A DNA stretch of 64,000 nucleotides from Polaribacter sp. Hel1_33_78 (GTDB lineage Bacteria > Bacteroidota > Bacteroidia > Flavobacteriales > Flavobacteriaceae): NCBI RefSeq assembly GCF_900106075.1, contig NZ_LT629794.1:434001-498000 (forward strand), in the 5' to 3' direction. How positions within the stretch are numbered: the stretch's first letter is position 1; every line of letters begins with the position of its first letter. A program made the translations under genes and the position numbers. The notes beneath the pieces are model-generated. The model searched no databases, was not told the origin of the DNA, and was given only the letters and a program-made list of their open reading frames with translations. Shown in pieces: positions 30,101-37,658 of the stretch.

Positions 30101-30812
30101 AAAAAGAGTGTTTGCCTCCATGAGAACCATTTGTAAACATCGGATGATGCATTGCTACAATGGTTGTTTTACCCCTTGCTTTTTTTATTAAACCTTCAAA
30201 TTCATCAAAAAATTTTGTTCTAGTTTTAATTTCACATTTATCATTTATTGTTGGATGATTGTCCCAGTTTGTTAAATACCAATGTGTATCGATAATAATT
30301 AAAACTATATCTTTAGAAATTTCAACTTTTGCTAAAGGACATCCATTTTGAGGAAAAAAAGAATTTTTACCCAATACATTTTCAACTAATTTTTCTTCTC
30401 GTTTTAAACCTTTTAAACCATTATACCAATCATGGTTTCCTGGAATAAAAATTGATTTTCCTTTAAATTTTTCAGCAACTTCAGTCTGCGCTGTAATTCT
30501 TCTTTGCGCTAAAGGATATTTTTTAGAACTTTTCTTCGGAATTCCACTTTCATACACATTGTCTCCTAAAAAAAGAAGTGTTGACTTTTTAGGGGCTCCT
30601 TTAATTTTTTCTTTTAAATAACGTAAAGCAGGAGCGTCTTTAGTTAAAGTTGAATTGCCAGCATCACCAATTAAGTAAAACGAGTGGATCAATTTAGAAC
30701 TATCTTTTTTATATTCTAGGTTTTGGTTTTCTGCAACCTGCATTTTCATTGATGCACAGGCAGAAATCATTAGAACTATTATAAGAAAGAATAAATTTTT
30801 GATTAGTTTCAT
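27132..30812 (-). CDS. Lipoprotein fusing a metallophosphoesterase, a kinase-like core and an Omp85-type barrel
   Basis: A 1226-residue protein with a lipobox (ISAC, C19). The N-terminal third is a calcineurin-type phosphoesterase with the metal motifs LIGDAGN (D50), LGDNVYESG (D84), PGNHDWYNG (126-128), MHHP and GHDHN. Residues about 430-700 contain FDMLIGDWDRHEDQW (D600-R601-H602) and PRDRDQAF (D625, D627). These resemble the catalytic and metal loops of atypical kinases such as Fam20C, HipA and CotH, and a Gly-rich segment GGGHQSKSLRLKD lies near 435. The last 350 residues are a beta-barrel with the Omp85-like motif GGNDGLRGYR and a terminal phenylalanine. Phosphoesterase and barrel are clear; the kinase-like reading is my inference. 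Outer membrane location is likely. Confidence 0.85.
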   Translation of the reverse strand: MKLIKNLFFLIIVLMISACASMKMQVAENQNLEYKKDSSKLIHSFYLIGDAGNSTLTKDAPALRYLKEKIKGAPKKSTLLFLGDNVYESGIPKKSSKKYPLAQRRITAQTEVAEKFKGKSIFIPGNHDWYNGLKGLKREEKLVENVLGKNSFFPQNGCPLAKVEISKDIVLIIIDTHWYLTNWDNHPTINDKCEIKTRTKFFDEFEGLIKKARGKTTIVAMHHPMFTNGSHGGKHSFSSHMSPLPILGTIKNLIRETSGISNADIQNKKYNALKKRIVTLSQENDKTIFVSGHDHNLQYIVQDNIPQIVSGSGSKTMATKLSKGAKFTYAAQGFAKLDIYKNGASEVSFYAINDSKIVYKTQVLSANEKKTFTTFPKNRITEKKASIYTKEEITKSKTYRFLWGERYRKYFGTEVKAPTVNLDTLFGGLKPVRKGGGHQSKSLRLKDKKGREYVMRALRKNAVQYLQAVAFKDQYIEGQFDGTATENLLSDVFTGSHPYAPFTIGKLSDAVGVYHTNPVLYYIPKQNSLGHFNDEFGDELYMIEERAASGHGDKASFGFANKVISTDDLLKKINKNDTHILDEEAYIKARLFDMLIGDWDRHEDQWRWAVFKEKKKTIYRPIPRDRDQAFSIFGDGALLNTVTKIVPALRLMQSYSDELKSPKWFNLEPYPLDMVLISKSDKNIWNNQVKLIQNNISDAVIEDAFTNFPEEVKDETILEIKRKLQGRRSNLQKISDSYFKHINKFQIIRGTQKNDWFDIERLENGKTKITVYTIKKGAKHRMFHQRIYNTSETKEIWIYGLDGEDNFIVKGEEKDPIKVRIIGGQNNDTYKILNGKNVIMYDYKSKKNSFQTKNGKKKLTDDYNINVYDYKKLKNSQNVFTPTVGFNPDDGVKIGFANIYTAYGFERNPFTSQHLISGAYYFATNGFELNYSSEIANVFSHWNLGINATFTSPNYSINYFGLGNNSINLEANDLKEEDYNRVKISKFFTGTFIHWKGDLDAKIKLGVKYQQIKIDNTINRFINTDFTANNDIFEKQEFINTEASYRYENLDNIAFPTMGMKTELVAGYTSNLNNNNNFGYLIPSISFDYKLISSGQLVFATKLKSHFTFGDSYEFYQAANIGGNDGLRGYRNQRFTGKNSFYHNSDIRLNLRRFKTSLLPLNIGIFGGFDYGTVWGQQDDLVKSTKFNTSLGGGVFFNAANMMSGNISAFNSNDGLRIALTFGFAF

Positions 30813-30822
30813 AGGCGCGAAA

Positions 30823-31425
30823 TTAACTATTTAAAATTGATTTTTTAAAGAGCTGCAAGTCTTCTTTTGTATCTATATCAAAGAAGTTTGTGGTTGATTT
30901 TGGACAAAGAACTTCACTTTTCCTTTTATTGATAAAAATTTTAGCTCCTTGATCTCCTTTTATCAATAGTAAATCGTTAAAATATTTCTCTGGAATAATA
31001 GCAGGAACACCCAGTTTTACTCCATAATTTGATGCAATAATTAGGTTTTTATTTTCTTGAAATAAATTCAGCATAGCTTCTAAATACCAGAGTTTAATTG
31101 CAGGTTGATCCGCCAACAAAATAAAAACACCATCGAAATTTAATTGTTGTTTTCTAAAATATTGAATTCCAGAAATGATGCTTGAACTCAAGCCATCTTC
31201 AAAGTTGTTGTTTTCAATAAGCTCAATATTTTCTATCGTGATACCTTGTTTTATTTGATCAGAATTGGCGCCTAAAACACAGAAAGTAGCAGTAGGAGAA
31301 ATCCTTTTTGCTTTCTCTAAAGTAATGTCTAAAAGCGTTTTGTTATTGATTTTTTCTAACTGTTTTATGCTGTGCATTCTTGATGATTTTCCAGCAGCTA
31401 ATATTAAAACAGCAATATTTTTCAT
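30823..31425 (-). CDS. MobA-like nucleotidyltransferase
   Basis: A 200-residue NTP transferase of the MobA/MocA type. The signature LAAGKSSRMHSIKQL (residues about 9-23) binds the nucleotide and metal, and LLADQPAI (about 104-111) holds the second acidic site. Relatives attach CMP or GMP to molybdopterin. Pairing with xdhC (3 bases upstream) supports a role in making cytosine-type molybdenum cofactor for an oxidoreductase. No molybdenum hydroxylase gene is inside the window, so the client enzyme must be elsewhere. Confidence 0.87.
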   Translation of the reverse strand: MKNIAVLILAAGKSSRMHSIKQLEKINNKTLLDITLEKAKRISPTATFCVLGANSDQIKQGITIENIELIENNNFEDGLSSSIISGIQYFRKQQLNFDGVFILLADQPAIKLWYLEAMLNLFQENKNLIIASNYGVKLGVPAIIPEKYFNDLLLIKGDQGAKIFINKRKSEVLCPKSTTNFFDIDTKEDLQLFKKSILNS

Positions 31426-31428
31426 CCG

Positions 31429-32448
31429 TTAACTATGAATTTTCCCATTTAATTCTCTTAATGAAAACGGTTCTTTTTTTCTAATGACAGAGAGTATTTC
31501 TGCAACAATAGAAAGTGCAATTTCTTCTGGAGTTTGGGCACCAATATGCAAACCAGCGGGTGTGTAAATAGTTTCCAAAAACTCATCACAAATATCAGGT
31601 ACAAACTCAAAAAGTTCATTAAATAAACGTTCTCTTCTTTTTGGTGCCCCTAAAATTCCAATATATTTTGGTAAATATTTAGAAAGTTTTACAGCATATT
31701 TTAAATCTTGCACATAACTATGATTCATAATTACAATAGCAGTATTTTCTTCAATGTTAGAAAACTCTATAGTTTCAGGAGTATTACCAATTAAGGTATT
31801 CGCACCAGGAAAATCTTTGATTTGTTTACTGTCTTTTATTGAGGTGATTACGTCAATTTGCCATCCTAAATTGGAAGCAATTTTACATAGTTTTACAGCA
31901 TCATGCTCACCTCCAATAATTATTAATTTAAAGTTTGGTTGTAAGGTTTGAGTGAAAATGTTAATATTCTTTTTAGTTTTAAAATCAAAAGTATCTGAAA
32001 ACACAAATTGCTCGTTATTTTTAAAAGTTATTAGAGAGCCAAAATTACCAAAAGCTTCATCTTTTTTTGAAAAATAACTTTCTATTTTTAAGGATTCTCT
32101 ATTTGCAGATGCATCAGAAAAAGTGTTTATAAAAGCATTAGAAATAAAGAAGGGTTCAAGTAAAACATATAAAATGCCTTCGCAACCTAATTTATATCGA
32201 CCATCGTAGGTAATTATTTTTGATTGATTATTTAAAAAAACACTGCTCGCTCTGTGAATAATTTCTTTTTCTACACAGCCACCACTTACAGCTCCTACAG
32301 TATTTAAATCCTCAGAAATGAGCATTCTAACTCCTGGTTTTCGATAAGAAGAACCCTTTAAATAAACAACAGTAGCCAAGACATTTTTCAATCCCTTTTG
32401 CTGATTGGCTAATGCTTGATTAATAATTTCTTTAAGTTCGTGAATCAT
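31429..32448 (-). CDS. XdhC/CoxI family protein
   Basis: A 339-residue protein with the two XdhC regions. The N-terminal part contains VVYLKGSSYRKPGVRMLI and GAVSGGCVEKEI (about 28-84). The C-terminal Rossmann-like part contains LIIIGGEHDAVKLCKIA (about 184-200) and YIGILGAPKRRERLF, ending with AGLHIGAQTPEEIALSIVAEI. Family members bind molybdenum cofactor, protect it, and help its sulfuration and insertion into xanthine-dehydrogenase-type enzymes. It is followed by the MobA-like gene after 3 bases, a common cofactor-maturation pair. Confidence 0.92.
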   Translation of the reverse strand: MIHELKEIINQALANQQKGLKNVLATVVYLKGSSYRKPGVRMLISEDLNTVGAVSGGCVEKEIIHRASSVFLNNQSKIITYDGRYKLGCEGILYVLLEPFFISNAFINTFSDASANRESLKIESYFSKKDEAFGNFGSLITFKNNEQFVFSDTFDFKTKKNINIFTQTLQPNFKLIIIGGEHDAVKLCKIASNLGWQIDVITSIKDSKQIKDFPGANTLIGNTPETIEFSNIEENTAIVIMNHSYVQDLKYAVKLSKYLPKYIGILGAPKRRERLFNELFEFVPDICDEFLETIYTPAGLHIGAQTPEEIALSIVAEILSVIRKKEPFSLRELNGKIHS

Positions 32449-32494
32449 TTAGAATAATGAAAATTGAGCTTTAAATATAGAACTTTTAAAGTTA

Positions 32495-32764
32495 TTATGT
32501 ATAGCTTATCTCGCAAGTTTCACATTTGTAAGTATCTTCATTGATACTAATTCCACTTACATTTTTTTCTACTATTTTATTGATGAAATTGTTGTAAGTC
32601 TGATCATAGCCCACCAATTTATTTCCTTTGTTTAATGTATAAAACTCACCTTCCCATTCTTGTTTTCCCCAACAATTTGGACAAATTCCAACAGGTGCTT
32701 TTTCTGATGTATTTCCTTCAGCTTTAGAAGTGAAATAATTTTTAATGTTTTGTAGTATGCTCAT
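32495..32764 (-). CDS. Small zinc-ribbon-like protein
   Basis: An 89-residue protein of unknown function. Two CxxC pairs (ICPNCWG near residue 28-33 and YKCETCEI near residue 80-85) are placed to bind one zinc ion as a ribbon, with a central hydrophilic segment. It is likely cytoplasmic. It begins 11 bases after the divergent msrA stop and is the last gene of the selO operon. Similar short proteins occur in Flavobacteriaceae (from memory), but no activity is known to me. Confidence 0.7.
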   Translation of the reverse strand: MSILQNIKNYFTSKAEGNTSEKAPVGICPNCWGKQEWEGEFYTLNKGNKLVGYDQTYNNFINKIVEKNVSGISINEDTYKCETCEISYT

Positions 32765-32775
32765 AATTGTCGGAT

Positions 32776-33297
32776 TTATGATATAGTCGGATTAATATGA
32801 TTTACTTTACGCTGATCAATGTTTTTTGAAAATTTTTGCATTATTAACTTCAATTTTGGATGTATATGTGTTTTACAAAATGGTTTTTCAGGATTAGATT
32901 CATAATAATTTTGAAACTCTTCTGATGAGGGTTTGAAATTTTTAAATTCTAATACTTTAGTAATAATTTTATTTTCAAAATTTGATTGTAATACTTTAAT
33001 TATATGTGCACTTTCTTCTTTTTGATGATTAGAAAAGTAATAAACTGCAGAGCGATATTTATTTCTCATAGAATGATTACTCGTGCTTTTATGGGTCAAT
33101 AAATGAATTTCTATCAATGTTTTTAAATCAATTTTTCGATCATCAAATTGAACAATAACAGCTTCTGAAAAAGTGTTATTTTCATTTATTGAAGCAACCC
33201 AACCTTGGTTTACTTGTGATACTCCTTTTAAAGATTGAAAAACAGCTTCTGTGCACCAATGACAACCACCTCCAAAACCTATTTTGGTTAATTCCAT
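32776..33297 (-). CDS. Divergent MsrA-like protein
   Basis: A 173-residue relative of peptide methionine-S-sulfoxide reductase A. The start at ATG 33295-33297 (MELTKIGFGGGC) is preferred because the only in-frame upstream start is a TTG inside the previous gene. The active-site motif is GGCHWCTEAVF: C12 is conserved, but the usual phenylalanine of GCFW is histidine (H13). The strongly conserved loop before YRS, present as GADRGTQYRS in the second MsrA in this window, is shortened to SMRNKYRS, so the Asp-x-Gly-x-Gln residues are missing. It overlaps the aldo/keto reductase gene by 10 bases. A changed substrate or weak activity is likely. Confidence 0.82.
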   Translation of the reverse strand: MELTKIGFGGGCHWCTEAVFQSLKGVSQVNQGWVASINENNTFSEAVIVQFDDRKIDLKTLIEIHLLTHKSTSNHSMRNKYRSAVYYFSNHQKEESAHIIKVLQSNFENKIITKVLEFKNFKPSSEEFQNYYESNPEKPFCKTHIHPKLKLIMQKFSKNIDQRKVNHINPTIS

Positions 33298-34232
33298 TGT
33301 AATTTCTTTCTTTCTGCCCAATAAAATTTTGAGCTTACTTTTAAAGAATCTAACAGTTTAATTTCGTCAGGAGAAAGAGAAAAAGAAGTTAATTTTAAAT
33401 TTTCTTTTAGTTGCCCAATATCACTGGCTCCGCTTAAAACAATACTTTCGGGAATTGTTTGTGTGCAATATTTTAAAGAAATTGCATCTATACCAACGGT
33501 GTGTTTTTTTGATAAACTTTCTAAAACAGCATACATTTGATCATAATGCTTATAGTGCTGGTTTCTAAAAACTCGACCATTTGCTAATGCTTCTTTGATA
33601 ACAATCGATTTATTTTGATGTATTAAATCCTTAAAGATTTCGCTTAAACTTTGATCTAAAAAATTATACGTCACTTGAAACATGTCAAATAATTGTTCTC
33701 CGTTAACCAAAACATCTAATGCTTTTTTAATGATTTCAACTTGATTTGTTCCTGTGGTTGTTAAACCTATTTTTAGATTATCTTCTTTCTTTAAAAAAGC
33801 CAGTTGTTTTAAAACTTCTTTATTTTCTAATACTCCTGTGTCTAAAGTTGCAGAATGAATTTGATATACTTTTAAGTAGGGAAGTAGTTGTTTAGAGAAA
33901 TTCCATTGTTCATTTAATTTAGAGAAACTGTGTTCTTTTACTTCGTGTATAGTTGCGTTTACATCGAAATTTGCGGTGTAGGTATATCCCCATTTTGTGG
34001 CAATTTCAATAGAGTCGTCGTTTTTAGTTTGCAACCATTCTAAAACTAATTCTTCTGCTAAACCATAGCCTGGAGCTGTGTCAAAATATCGCACACCTAG
34101 TTTATAGGCTTCTTCCAAAACTGAAAAACTATGTTTTCTGAAAGCTTCCAAATCAGAATTATTACTGTTCCCCGCACGAACATTAATATATTGTGGCCTT
34201 CCTAAAGCGGCTGTTCCTAATCCTAATTTCAT
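33288..34232 (-). CDS. Aldo/keto reductase
   Basis: A 314-residue NADPH-type oxidoreductase with the full catalytic tetrad: D51 and Y56 (FDTAPGYG), K80 (ATKWG) and H126 (YQIHSA). I start it at ATG 34230-34232 (MKLGLGTAALG): the alternative ATG at 34320-34322 would add 30 residues unlike the family and would lie inside selO. With this start it lies 13 bases after selO and overlaps the divergent msrA by 10 bases. The substrate is unknown; neighbours suggest a role in dealing with oxidised or electrophilic compounds. Confidence 0.9.
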   Translation of the reverse strand: MKLGLGTAALGRPQYINVRAGNSNNSDLEAFRKHSFSVLEEAYKLGVRYFDTAPGYGLAEELVLEWLQTKNDDSIEIATKWGYTYTANFDVNATIHEVKEHSFSKLNEQWNFSKQLLPYLKVYQIHSATLDTGVLENKEVLKQLAFLKKEDNLKIGLTTTGTNQVEIIKKALDVLVNGEQLFDMFQVTYNFLDQSLSEIFKDLIHQNKSIVIKEALANGRVFRNQHYKHYDQMYAVLESLSKKHTVGIDAISLKYCTQTIPESIVLSGASDIGQLKENLKLTSFSLSPDEIKLLDSLKVSSKFYWAERKKLQWN

Positions 34233-34245
34233 ATGTAATTTTTTT

Positions 34246-35805
34246 TTAAGAACTGCAAGATAACATTGAACAGCCCACTTTATTTCTTGCCCATTCAGGT
34301 CTTTTTGCAAACCATTTTTCATTTGCTGGTTGCTCAGAATAAGGGCTTTTTAATAGTTGATATAATACATCAATTAAAGAATAATCACCCTCATCTGCTT
34401 TGTCAATTGCTAATTGAGACATATAATTGCGCAAAACATATTTAGGGTTTACAGCATCCATTTTTTCTTTTCTTTGCGCATGAGAAAGTGATTCTAGTTG
34501 CAATCTACTATTGTAATTTTTAAACCATAAATTCCATTGATTTTTTACATCACCAGAAATATTATCTAAATCATAAAACGCTTTTTTAATCAATTCAAAA
34601 GCTGTTTTTTCATTAGAAAAATTACTTAAACTTCTAAAGAAAATGGTCATGTCTGTTTCAACTAATTGCAAATTATCTTCTAAAGTTTGAATCAAGTTTA
34701 AATCATTTTCATGATCAAAAAATAATCCTAATTTAGATTTCATCATTTGAAAAGATTTCTCTTGAAAGTCAACTTTATATTGATCTAGAATTTCTTCTAA
34801 AGGCGCTACATCTTCAATAATTGGATACAAAGCATTTGCGAGTTGATACAAATTCCATAAACCAATATTAGGCTGATTTCCATACCTGTATCGTTTATGT
34901 TGGTTATCTGTGGTGTTTGGTGTCCAACCATAATCAAAGTCCTCTAGCCAACCATAAGGCCCAAAATCTATGGTTAAACCTAAAATAGACATATTATCTG
35001 TATTCATTACGCCATGTACAAAACCAACTCTTTGCCAATGAATGATCATGTCTAAAGTGCGCACGGAAACTTCTTTGAAGAATTGGATATAACTTTCTTT
35101 AGATGGAGCTCCTAAATGCGAAAAATGATGTTTGATGGTATAATTAACTAGTGAAGTTAAGTTTTTAATATCTTTTCTGGCTGCAAAAATTTCATAACTT
35201 CCAAAGCGTAAAAAACTTGGCGAAATTCTGGAAACAATTGCCCCTTTTTCATAGGCAGGATTTCCATCATATAAAATATCGCGCAAAACATGATCACCAG
35301 ACAAACATAAGGACAAGGCGCGGGTTGTTGGCACCCCCAAATGAAACATCGCTTCACTACATAAATATTCTCTAACCGATGAGCGTAACACAGCTAAACC
35401 ATCTGCGGTTCTTGAGTATGGTGTTTCGCCTGCACCTTTTAATTGTACTTTCCAGTTTTTGTTATGGTGTTCAACTTCAAATAAATTTATGGCTCTACCA
35501 TCACCCAATTGTCCTGCCCAATTGCCAAATTGATGACCTCCATAACACATGGCGTAAGGTTTTGTCTTTGGATAAATAGTATTTCCAGTAAAAAGATTTT
35601 TAAAGATATCTGAATTTGTTTCTTGTTCAGAAATACCCAATTCAGTCGCCATTTGTTGAGAAACATGAATAACTTGTGGTGCTTCCGTTTTTTTTGGATT
35701 AACATATGAAAAAACGGCTTCAGTAACTTGTCTTCTAGAGTTTTTTAAAACGGTATCTGAGGGATTTTCTTGGGTGAAGGTATCTGTTATATGTAGTTTC
35801 ATCAT
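34246..35805 (-). CDS. selO: Protein adenylyltransferase SelO (YdiU/UPF0061)
   Basis: A 519-residue pseudokinase-fold enzyme that transfers AMP from ATP to protein hydroxyl groups. In Escherichia coli SelO, known targets include glutaredoxin (established). Visible features are GQLGDGRA (about 98-105), VQLKGAGETPYSR with K123, HGVMNTDN with D270, and the IDFGP loop with D280; the 10-residue spacing is normal. The tail ends in LSCSS, with cysteine where the eukaryotic protein has selenocysteine. Two ATGs lie in tandem at 35800-35805. The remains of a glutaredoxin-like gene overlap the start codon, which fits the known substrate class. It heads an operon with an aldo/keto reductase, a divergent msrA and a zinc-ribbon gene. 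Confidence 0.94.
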   Translation of the reverse strand: MMKLHITDTFTQENPSDTVLKNSRRQVTEAVFSYVNPKKTEAPQVIHVSQQMATELGISEQETNSDIFKNLFTGNTIYPKTKPYAMCYGGHQFGNWAGQLGDGRAINLFEVEHHNKNWKVQLKGAGETPYSRTADGLAVLRSSVREYLCSEAMFHLGVPTTRALSLCLSGDHVLRDILYDGNPAYEKGAIVSRISPSFLRFGSYEIFAARKDIKNLTSLVNYTIKHHFSHLGAPSKESYIQFFKEVSVRTLDMIIHWQRVGFVHGVMNTDNMSILGLTIDFGPYGWLEDFDYGWTPNTTDNQHKRYRYGNQPNIGLWNLYQLANALYPIIEDVAPLEEILDQYKVDFQEKSFQMMKSKLGLFFDHENDLNLIQTLEDNLQLVETDMTIFFRSLSNFSNEKTAFELIKKAFYDLDNISGDVKNQWNLWFKNYNSRLQLESLSHAQRKEKMDAVNPKYVLRNYMSQLAIDKADEGDYSLIDVLYQLLKSPYSEQPANEKWFAKRPEWARNKVGCSMLSCSS

Positions 35806-35930
35806 AATTTTTTAATCCATTTTTGAAGGTCTTTATCCGAAGGAGTTCTTAGCTTTTTAGTGATAAACGTAATTATTGGTGCGCTCATCTTTCTATGCAC
35901 GTACAAGTTACGTATTTCTTCTGCATTTTA
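35802..35930 (-). pseudogene. 3' remnant of a glutaredoxin-like gene overlapping selO
   Basis: Reading the minus strand from 35927 to 35802 gives about 41 codons ending KDLQKWIKKL-stop, clearly homologous to the end of the intact 79-residue gene at 43642-43881 (KDLQKWIDKLL). EEIRNLYVHRK aligns with IELRNLYKNRK in frame. The DNA shares a 21-base identical stretch around 35814-35834. An in-frame TAA at 35928-35930 cuts the frame, and the cysteine-containing N-terminal half is not recognisable upstream. Its TGA overlaps the selO ATG (ATGA), so it was once probably the first gene of the selO operon. Confidence 0.8.
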
Positions 35931-36213
35931 ATGGTTATTTGATGATTACAATAGATGACAATTCTAGTGTTACATTCAAAAAAAATGTAAAGATCTGATA
36001 GGTAAGATACGTGCTTTAAAAGATAGCGGTTTCTAAATAATGAAAGATTAATACGTGCTTGAAAATAAACAAAGATTTGCACTTATATAAGCAGCTGTAA
36101 TGGAATAAAGTACACAACAATCAGCACTATTCGTACTAGTGCCGATAGAAAAAATTTAAATTGATAAATAGTAGATATGATTTTACTTCAAAACTTACTA
36201 AGGTCAATAATAG
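35931..36213. other. Intergenic region between the selO operon and the GH26-like gene
   Basis: About 280 bases without a supported gene. A minus-strand frame reaching 36082 runs through it but has no homology I recognise and continues into the glutaredoxin remnant in the wrong frame. A small hairpin, GCACTA (36124-36129) with TAGTGC (36137-36142), lies in the middle without a T tract. The promoter for selO should be here, but no exact TAnnTTTG match is visible. Confidence 0.5.
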
Positions 36214-37389
36214 TTACTCCATTCCTGGTTGCTTGATATTTGATGGCCACTTTTTTAGAGCATTTTTGATTGCAGTAGTCACTTCAGGATCATCTTTTAT
36301 AGCCCAATTTAAATCTTTATTATAAGTAAGAGTTTTATCACTTGCATAATGAAAAAATAAAATTGTGTTTACAAAAGGATATTTAGTGTTAAAATTTTCA
36401 AAAGCATCTCCAAACCATTTCGCTCTACTTCCACCTATTTTTAAGCTACCAAATTCTGCAATCATTATTGGTTTGTAAAAAGAAGCTAATTGGTCATAAT
36501 ATTTACCAAAAGTCTCTTCAAAAGTCCACCAGTCACTAAAGTTTGCACTGGTTCCATAATTCAAAGCTCCTGTTGCAATAATATCTACATAGTCATTTCC
36601 TGGGTAATATTCCGGAAACTTCCCTTTAGCTATATGTGGACTCCAAACCCATATAATATCTGTCGCTCCAACGGAATCAAATACATCTTTTACATGTTTA
36701 AATGCAGCAACAAACTCTGAAGGATCATTATTCATTGCCCCCCATTTATATCGATATGAGTCATTCATTTCATGTCCTACTCTCAAATAAATAGGATGAC
36801 CTACTTTTGCTGCATCTGTTGCCCATTCTTTTATATAAACATCATAATCACCATTCGCAACAGAAGACAGTCCATGATTGTCTCTTTGCTCCATATCTTT
36901 AATTTTTGGAAAATTTTCTTTTGAAAATGTTGTCAACCAAGGTTCCCAAGTAATCATTGGTACAGACCCAATCCTAATAATTGCATCAACTTCATTTTTA
37001 GGAAATTTATGTTCTTTACTTTCTCCCCAAGCTCTGTAAATTTGAATAATAGGAAATGTTATTGCTAACGAGTCTTCTAAATTGATAATATTTTCATAAG
37101 ATTTTCCATTATTATCATCTGCGGCTCCAAAAAGAATACTTTTGCTTTTTAGAAGGGCGAACTTATTGTTTCTTTGATCATTAAACCATTCTAATTTTTT
37201 TCCTCTATTTTTTTCTCTTTTTTCTAATATATTATCTTGCTCAAAGTTTTTAACCATATTGCTTAAGTTTTCTAGAAATCCTCCTATTGGGCCTTTAGAG
37301 CTTTTACTTACAGATGCTAAACCGTAAATTATAAAATAACCTAGCACTACGGCCAGCAATACATTAAAAATTCTTTTAAATGATGTCAT
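36214..37389 (-). CDS. Membrane-anchored GH26-like glycoside hydrolase
   Basis: A 391-residue protein with an N-terminal transmembrane or signal-anchor segment (VLLAVVLGYFIIYGLAS, about 10-26) and a TIM-barrel domain of the GH26/beta-mannanase-like clan. The probable acid/base is E207 in RVGHEMND and the probable nucleophile is E312 in IMIAEFGS; both lie at strand ends as expected, and WVWSPH is also typical. It is encoded 269 bases downstream of a processive glycosyltransferase and a YaiO-type barrel protein, so it probably trims or releases the polysaccharide they make. The exact linkage cut cannot be deduced. Confidence 0.85.
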   Translation of the reverse strand: MTSFKRIFNVLLAVVLGYFIIYGLASVSKSSKGPIGGFLENLSNMVKNFEQDNILEKREKNRGKKLEWFNDQRNNKFALLKSKSILFGAADDNNGKSYENIINLEDSLAITFPIIQIYRAWGESKEHKFPKNEVDAIIRIGSVPMITWEPWLTTFSKENFPKIKDMEQRDNHGLSSVANGDYDVYIKEWATDAAKVGHPIYLRVGHEMNDSYRYKWGAMNNDPSEFVAAFKHVKDVFDSVGATDIIWVWSPHIAKGKFPEYYPGNDYVDIIATGALNYGTSANFSDWWTFEETFGKYYDQLASFYKPIMIAEFGSLKIGGSRAKWFGDAFENFNTKYPFVNTILFFHYASDKTLTYNKDLNWAIKDDPEVTTAIKNALKKWPSNIKQPGME

Positions 37390-37658
37390 ATTTTTTTTTG
37401 ATGTTGATCGATTGTAAAGCCTTATTCAATGCTAATTCTGGCCTCGAAACCTTTATTTTTTTATTGTTATCTATAAATTGTCAAAACACATTATTCTAGA
37501 GGGAATTGCTCCTTAAATAATATTAGTTTTTGTATTCATAGATGTGTTTTTCAATCTCCTTAATTATTTTATATTTGGTGCTACTTTTACTATATTTTTT
37601 ATATTCTTACTATGCGAATCGGCTTTTTTCTACTAAAAAAAATTTGCGTATATTTTTG
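37390..37658. other. AT-rich spacer between the GT2 and GH26-like genes
   Basis: 269 bases, very AT-rich, no gene recognised. I see no good hairpin with a T tract on the minus strand and no exact -7 promoter element, so it is unclear whether the GH26-like gene is read through from the glycosyltransferase gene or has its own promoter. Confidence 0.4.

Noticed and set aside
34233..34322. Upstream ATG extending the aldo/keto reductase by 30 residues
   Set aside because: The extension lies inside selO and is unlike the family; MKLGLGTAALG is the usual beginning.
35931..36082. Minus-strand open frame upstream of selO
   Set aside because: It has no recognisable domain and passes through the glutaredoxin remnant in a different frame.
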